17,795 bases of DNA from assembly GCA_023434855.1 (NCBI GenBank), contig JAEYSJ010000247.1:1-17795 (forward strand). The letters run 5' to 3'. Both the position numbers and the translations under genes were made by a program. The stretch comes from Bacillota bacterium (GTDB lineage: Bacteria > Bacillota_C > Negativicutes > JAEYSJ01). Shown here one piece after another: positions 13,944 through 17,795 of the stretch. Below the pieces are notes generated by a model. The model did not search any database and was not told the DNA's origin. It saw only the letters and a list, made by a program, of their open reading frames with translations. Every line of letters starts with the position of its first letter. Position 1 is the stretch's first letter.

Positions 13944-15032
13944 ATGCTGGAAAATGCCACTAAGAATTCCCCGTTGAACACAGGGAATTATACGTCATTG
14001 CCAGGTGCTTTCTACAAAATTAAATTGTCCAGGAACAACCTTACACTATTAGTACTGACTGGGCTGCTTGTGATTGTTTTTTTGGGTTCTTTTTCAGTTG
14101 GCAGGTATCCTGTCAGGCCTGATGTTGTTTTCCTGTCCATTATTGACAGGATGTTTTCCCTTGATTTAGGCATACCTAGTGCAGTGTCAACAATCGTGTT
14201 CGAAATCCGCTTTCCCCGGATCATAGCAGCCGTGTTGGTTGGGGCAGCATTAGCCGGGGCGGGGGCTGCCTTTCAGGGCATGTTTAAGAACCCGCTGGTT
14301 TCGCCTGATATTCTCGGAGCGTCGGCCGGAGCAGGCTTTGGCGCAGCACTGGCGATTAATTGTTCGGCAGGAATTGCCGGTATCCAAATGGCAGCCTTTT
14401 TGTTTGGATTGTCGGCAGTCTTCATAGCTTATAAATTAAGCCGGATTATCAAATGCGACTCAATACTTATCCTGGTGCTGGCGGGAATTATTATCAGCAC
14501 TTCCTTCACGGCAGGCATTTACCTGATCAAGTATGTGGCTGACCCCTATGATAAGCTCCCGGCAATTACCTTTTGGCTGATGGGAAGTCTGGCATCAGTT
14601 ACGCCGAAAGAAGTTTTATTGCTGGCGGTACCGGTTCTGGTTGGTTTTTTTCCTTTATGGTTGTTGCGCTGGCGTCTCAATGTTTTATCACTGGACGAAG
14701 AAGAGGCCCAGGCTCTGGGGCTTAATACCACCCGCATAAGAGCGGTGGTAATATTTTGCGCTACTCTTATGACAGCCGCCGCCGTCGGTACCTGCGGCAT
14801 GATCGGCTGGGTAGGGCTGGTTATTCCCCACGCGGCCCGGTTTATTGTGGGACAGGATTACCGGATGCTGCTGCCGGCAAGTTTCTTGCTGGGAAGCACC
14901 TACTTGCTGGTTGTTGATAACCTGGCCCGGTTGTCCTTTAGCACCGAAATTCCCTTAGGGGTGATAACAGCCCTGCTGGGGGCGCCCTTTCTGGTATATC
15001 TGTTAGTAAGACTGCGGGGAGAGTGGATATAA
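13944..15032 (+). CDS. FecCD/BtuC-family ABC transporter permease
   Basis: This 362-residue, strongly hydrophobic protein has roughly ten membrane helices after a polar N-terminal tail of about 30 residues. Family hallmarks are FRIPRI-like FEIRFPRIIAAVLVGA, GAAFQGMFKNPLVSPDILGAS, the cytoplasmic coupling segment EEEAQALGLNTTRIR, and GMIGWVGLVIPHAAR near the end. Two copies should form the inner-membrane channel of an iron-chelate/B12-type importer with the ATPase downstream. CGGGAGGT lies 8 nt before the ATG. The TAA stop shares bases with the next ATG (TAATG), so the two are translationally coupled. Confidence 0.94.
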   Translation: MLENATKNSPLNTGNYTSLPGAFYKIKLSRNNLTLLVLTGLLVIVFLGSFSVGRYPVRPDVVFLSIIDRMFSLDLGIPSAVSTIVFEIRFPRIIAAVLVGAALAGAGAAFQGMFKNPLVSPDILGASAGAGFGAALAINCSAGIAGIQMAAFLFGLSAVFIAYKLSRIIKCDSILILVLAGIIISTSFTAGIYLIKYVADPYDKLPAITFWLMGSLASVTPKEVLLLAVPVLVGFFPLWLLRWRLNVLSLDEEEAQALGLNTTRIRAVVIFCATLMTAAAVGTCGMIGWVGLVIPHAARFIVGQDYRMLLPASFLLGSTYLLVVDNLARLSFSTEIPLGVITALLGAPFLVYLLVRLRGEWI

Positions 15033-15811
15033 TGCTGGAGGCAAAAGAGGTTGCCTGCGGTTACTACGGAAAGTCTGTCCTGGAAAATGTCTCATTCACC
15101 GTAAAAGCTGGCCAGGTGCTTTGCCTGCTGGGTCCCAACGGATCAGGCAAGACTACGTTGTTTAAAACATTATTGGGGCTAAATAAACCAATCACCGGCA
15201 GCATATTGTTTGAGAACCAGGACCTGAGCGGCTGGAGCATGCAAAAACGGGCCAAAGTAATTGGCTACATACCACAGAGCAATAATTTGTCCTTTCCGTT
15301 TCTTGTACGGGAAGTGGTGTTAATGGGCCGGACAGCCCATATCGGCATTTTTGGGACGCCTTCGCCAAGCGACTGCCTTGTGGCTGAGGAAGCGCTGGAT
15401 CGGCTAAATATCTCCCACTTGCGGGACAAAGTTTTTACTCAGCTAAGCGGCGGTGAGCGGCAGATGGTGCTGGTAGCCCGGGCTCTGGCCCAGGAACCGC
15501 GTGTCCTGATAATGGATGAGCCAACATCCAGTCTTGATTTCAGCAACCAATATGTTGTCCTTGACCGGGTGTGCAAGCTGGCCGGACAGGGAATGACTGT
15601 CATTATGTCGTCACATCATCCAGGTCACGCTTTTCTGCATGCCACTCATGTGATGCTGCTGAAAAAAGGCGGGGTAATGCGGTTTGGTTCCCCCGAAGAG
15701 GTGCTGACGGAAACCAATTTACGTGAAGTATATGGTATAAACGTGAAAATAGCCTGTACGGGAGACAGCAGCGATTTCCGGTCCCGGGTCTGTATTCCGG
15801 TACCGGGCTGA
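15032..15811 (+). CDS. ABC transporter ATPase of the FecE/BtuD family
   Basis: This 259-residue ATPase has Walker A GPNGSGKTT (34-42), Q-loop Gln82, signature LSGGERQ (138-144), Walker B VLIMDEP (158-164) and a switch histidine within SSHH (185/186). It powers import through the upstream permease. The ATG at 15032 overlaps the permease stop as TAATG and has GGGGAGAG 8 nt upstream. A GTG three codons earlier is in frame but is too close to the same ribosome binding site. Nothing is missing or unusual. Confidence 0.95.
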   Translation: MLEAKEVACGYYGKSVLENVSFTVKAGQVLCLLGPNGSGKTTLFKTLLGLNKPITGSILFENQDLSGWSMQKRAKVIGYIPQSNNLSFPFLVREVVLMGRTAHIGIFGTPSPSDCLVAEEALDRLNISHLRDKVFTQLSGGERQMVLVARALAQEPRVLIMDEPTSSLDFSNQYVVLDRVCKLAGQGMTVIMSSHHPGHAFLHATHVMLLKKGGVMRFGSPEEVLTETNLREVYGINVKIACTGDSSDFRSRVCIPVPG

Positions 15812-15836
15812 TTAGTTGAAAAGGGGGTAGAACAGC

Positions 15837-16961
15837 GTGATTCCAAGAGATTGTCGCACTTTATCACGGCAGTTATTATATATCGCTGTCGCAGTTTCGC
15901 TTTCCTTGCTGGTGGCAGGCTGCGGATTGCGCAGCGCTTTAAATTCAGACGTTGTCCCACAGCAGCAAACGATAACTGACATGGCCGGCAGGACGGTGAC
16001 TGTACCGTCCAATATAACTAAAATCTATGCAACCAGTCCTGTTGGCACAATATTTGTGTACACCCTTGCACCGGAAAAACTGGGTTCCTGGAATTATTAC
16101 ATGGCAACCCGTGATTCGAAGTACATCCTGCCTGAATGCCGGGATTTGCCGGTAATTGGCGGATGGCTGGGTACTAACAACTTTGGCAACGTGGAAGATA
16201 TCCTCAAGCTTAAGCCGGATATCATCCTGCTTTCAGTTTTGCCTGGCCGGAACGATACGGAGCTTGCTGAAAAGATTCAGCAGCAGACGGCGATTCCGGT
16301 AGTAGTGGTTGACGTAACGACGGATAAGATGGACAAAGCCTATGAATTTACCGGAAAACTATTGAAACAGGAAGAAAGAGCCGCAATTCTTGCCGGCTAC
16401 TGCCGGGAGACAGTTGCGGATATCGAGCAGAAACGCAGCCGGATAAGTGCCAATAAAAAAGTATATTATGCGGAAGGCATTAAAGGCCTGGAAACCGAGC
16501 CCAAAGGTTCATGGCATACCGAAGCCATCGAGATGGTCGGCGGCGAGAACGTAGCCGGTGCGGATATTATGCCCGGCGGACAGATCGGACGGTCTCAGGT
16601 CTCCTTCGAGCAGGTCTTGGCCTGGGCACCTGATGTCATTGTTGTGGGCTACTTCCCTGAAGGTGAGAGCAGCAGCTATGAAAATATTCTAAACGAAGAC
16701 AAATGGCAGAACCTCAAGGCTGTCAGGGAGCATCATGTCTACGAAGTCCCCAATTCTCCTTTTAACTGGATTGACCGCCCGCCGTCGGTCAATAGGCTTA
16801 TCGGGATTAAGTGGCTGTCAAACCTGTTTTACCCTGAAGTCTATAATTATGATATGCCGGCGGAAATAAAACGGTTTTATGATATTTTCTATCATTATAA
16901 ACTCAGTGACCAAGAGGTAAATGAATTGTTGGAACGCTCCGGCGGAGCGGGGCATAAATAA
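15837..16961 (+). CDS. Periplasmic substrate-binding lipoprotein of the ABC importer
   Basis: This 374-residue protein starts at GTG 15837, with AAGGGGGTAG 7 nt upstream, 25 nt after the ATPase gene. A lipoprotein signal is clear: LLYIAVAVSLSLLVAGC with lipidated Cys29. The rest is a cluster A-II/III (BtuF/FhuD/MolA-like) binding fold. TDMAGRTVTVPSNITKIYA opens the first lobe, then GNVEDILKLKPDIIL, and VSFEQVLAWAPDVIVV opens the second. The C-terminal PFNWIDRPPSVNRLIGIKWL segment is a family feature. It delivers the ligand to the permease. COG0614 relatives carry ferric chelates, haem, cobalamin or molybdate/tungstate; which applies here is open. Confidence 0.92.
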   Translation: MIPRDCRTLSRQLLYIAVAVSLSLLVAGCGLRSALNSDVVPQQQTITDMAGRTVTVPSNITKIYATSPVGTIFVYTLAPEKLGSWNYYMATRDSKYILPECRDLPVIGGWLGTNNFGNVEDILKLKPDIILLSVLPGRNDTELAEKIQQQTAIPVVVVDVTTDKMDKAYEFTGKLLKQEERAAILAGYCRETVADIEQKRSRISANKKVYYAEGIKGLETEPKGSWHTEAIEMVGGENVAGADIMPGGQIGRSQVSFEQVLAWAPDVIVVGYFPEGESSSYENILNEDKWQNLKAVREHHVYEVPNSPFNWIDRPPSVNRLIGIKWLSNLFYPEVYNYDMPAEIKRFYDIFYHYKLSDQEVNELLERSGGAGHK

Positions 16962-17006
16962 GGCAAGCATGTAATGGAAAATTAGACTCTTCAAGGAGCT
17001 GATCAT

Positions 17007-17795
17007 ATGAGTGATATTTGCATTTCAAATGGTGATGTCATCAATCCGGTAGGTTATGTAATCAGTCCCTACGAGGCGACTGTTGACGAGCCCTTTCGCG
17101 GTTACCCGGCAATCATCCGGGTGCAGCCGCAATACGAGCCGGCTTTGCTCAGAATCACCGCACACAGCCATTTTTGGATTTTAAGCTGGTTCCACCTGGC
17201 TAACCGGGGGTTAATGCGCATAGTACCGTCAAGAATAAATAAGGATGTACCGGAGTACGGCATTTTTGGATTGCGGACACCTGCGCGGCCTAATCCGATC
17301 TGTCTGACTCTGGTCAAACTGGAAAAAATAGAGGGTCTTGACCTTCATGTTACCGGCCTCGATGCTTTTGACGGCACACCGGTGCTGGATATAAAGCCAT
17401 ATTTCGAATCAGATATCGTTTTTTCTCCCAAGACACCCTATATCCGGCCGGAAGACGACCAAATGCGTAATGAAGTGTTCCGCAAAATGGCACTGACACA
17501 CCATGGCGAAGAATGTCTTGGGCTGGAACTAGGTGTTAAAATGGCATTGCTGATAGACGAATATTTTGGCAAAATAGAATCTCCGGATTTAACCCTGACA
17601 GTAAGGGGCGACGCTTGCCTGGCCGATGTCCTGCAAGGCCTGACCCGTGCCCGCCTGGCTAATCCGGCCCGGTTCGCTTACTCTCCGTGTCTCGATAATG
17701 CGGAAGTGCTTTGGTCTAAACAGGGAAAATGCCTGCGAATAAAGGTACAGCCGGGCATTGATGCTGAAACCGCCAGACAGAAATCAGCCAATGAG
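17007..17795 (+). CDS. TrmO/TsaA-like domain fused to an FmdE-like domain (3' end outside window)
   Basis: The ATG follows AAGGAG by 8 nt, and the frame stays open for 263 codons to the right edge. Residues about 13-133 are TrmO/TsaA-like: NPVGYVISPY, then LRTPARPNPICLT (89-101) and DAFDGTPVLDIKPY (119-132), matching the RSPxRPNPIG and DGTPVLDIKPY hallmarks. TrmO N6-methylates t6A37 of tRNA using SAM. Here Cys99 replaces the usual Gly. Residues about 160-230 resemble FmdE: HHGEECLGLELGVKMAL (165-181) with the metal-type His-Gly-x-x-Cys pattern (His166, Cys170), and a later DAC (202-204). FmdE genes accompany molybdenum/tungsten formylmethanofuran dehydrogenase and metal uptake loci. It lies 45 nt after the binding-protein gene, so the same operon is likely. 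Whether it still modifies tRNA is uncertain. Confidence 0.85.
   Translation, partial: MSDICISNGDVINPVGYVISPYEATVDEPFRGYPAIIRVQPQYEPALLRITAHSHFWILSWFHLANRGLMRIVPSRINKDVPEYGIFGLRTPARPNPICLTLVKLEKIEGLDLHVTGLDAFDGTPVLDIKPYFESDIVFSPKTPYIRPEDDQMRNEVFRKMALTHHGEECLGLELGVKMALLIDEYFGKIESPDLTLTVRGDACLADVLQGLTRARLANPARFAYSPCLDNAEVLWSKQGKCLRIKVQPGIDAETARQKSANE

Overview
The window looks like chromosomal DNA of a Gram-negative-walled Firmicute (Negativicutes, most likely Sporomusaceae such as Sporomusa or Pelosinus relatives). This is an inference. It rests on strong Bacillota-type ribosome binding sites (AGGAGGTGAT, AAGGAGTGATCC), frequent TTG/GTG starts and anaerobe-type CoA and electron-transfer genes, found together with a TonB-dependent outer-membrane receptor, which requires an outer membrane.

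Positions 1-6524 (+ strand) hold an operon: the C-terminal part of a YdiF/propionate-type CoA-transferase, two acyl-CoA dehydrogenases (ACADs), FixA/EtfB, FixB/EtfA, FixC and FixX. The order matches the ydiF-ydiO-ydiQRST and fixABCX logic. An acid is activated with CoA, oxidised or reduced at the alpha-beta position, and electrons pass through the ETF pair to the FixCX quinone-linked (possibly bifurcating) module. The second dehydrogenase has lost the catalytic glutamate and part of the FAD signature. A 168-bp element with 17-bp inverted ends sits just before etfB, and a perfect 16-bp terminator closes the operon.

Positions 6600-8800 form an accessory stretch of very small genes: a 133-aa orphan (-), a 53-aa/45-aa pair (-) with its own terminator, a 61-aa orphan (+), and a 28-aa single-helix membrane peptide (+). 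The last has its own unit: a near-consensus promoter overlaid by two GACTWWAGTC palindromes 22 bp apart, and a clear terminator. Dispersed palindromic repeats (ACCACGGAG/CCAAGGACG types) are scattered here and before fixC.

Positions 8801-11156 (-) hold a complete, solitary hypF ([NiFe]-hydrogenase cyanide-ligand synthesis) with a well-formed promoter. Positions 11157-11724 are AT-rich and non-coding.

Positions 11725-17795 (+) encode a full outer-to-inner-membrane uptake route: TonB-dependent receptor, FecCD/BtuC-type permease, ABC ATPase and substrate-binding lipoprotein. These are followed by a protein joining a TrmO/TsaA-like domain to an FmdE-like domain, which runs off the window. The FmdE link suggests a metal or oxyanion chelate (for example molybdate/tungstate) as cargo, but the substrate cannot be read from sequence. 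No rRNA, tRNA, CRISPR array, transposase or integrase was found.
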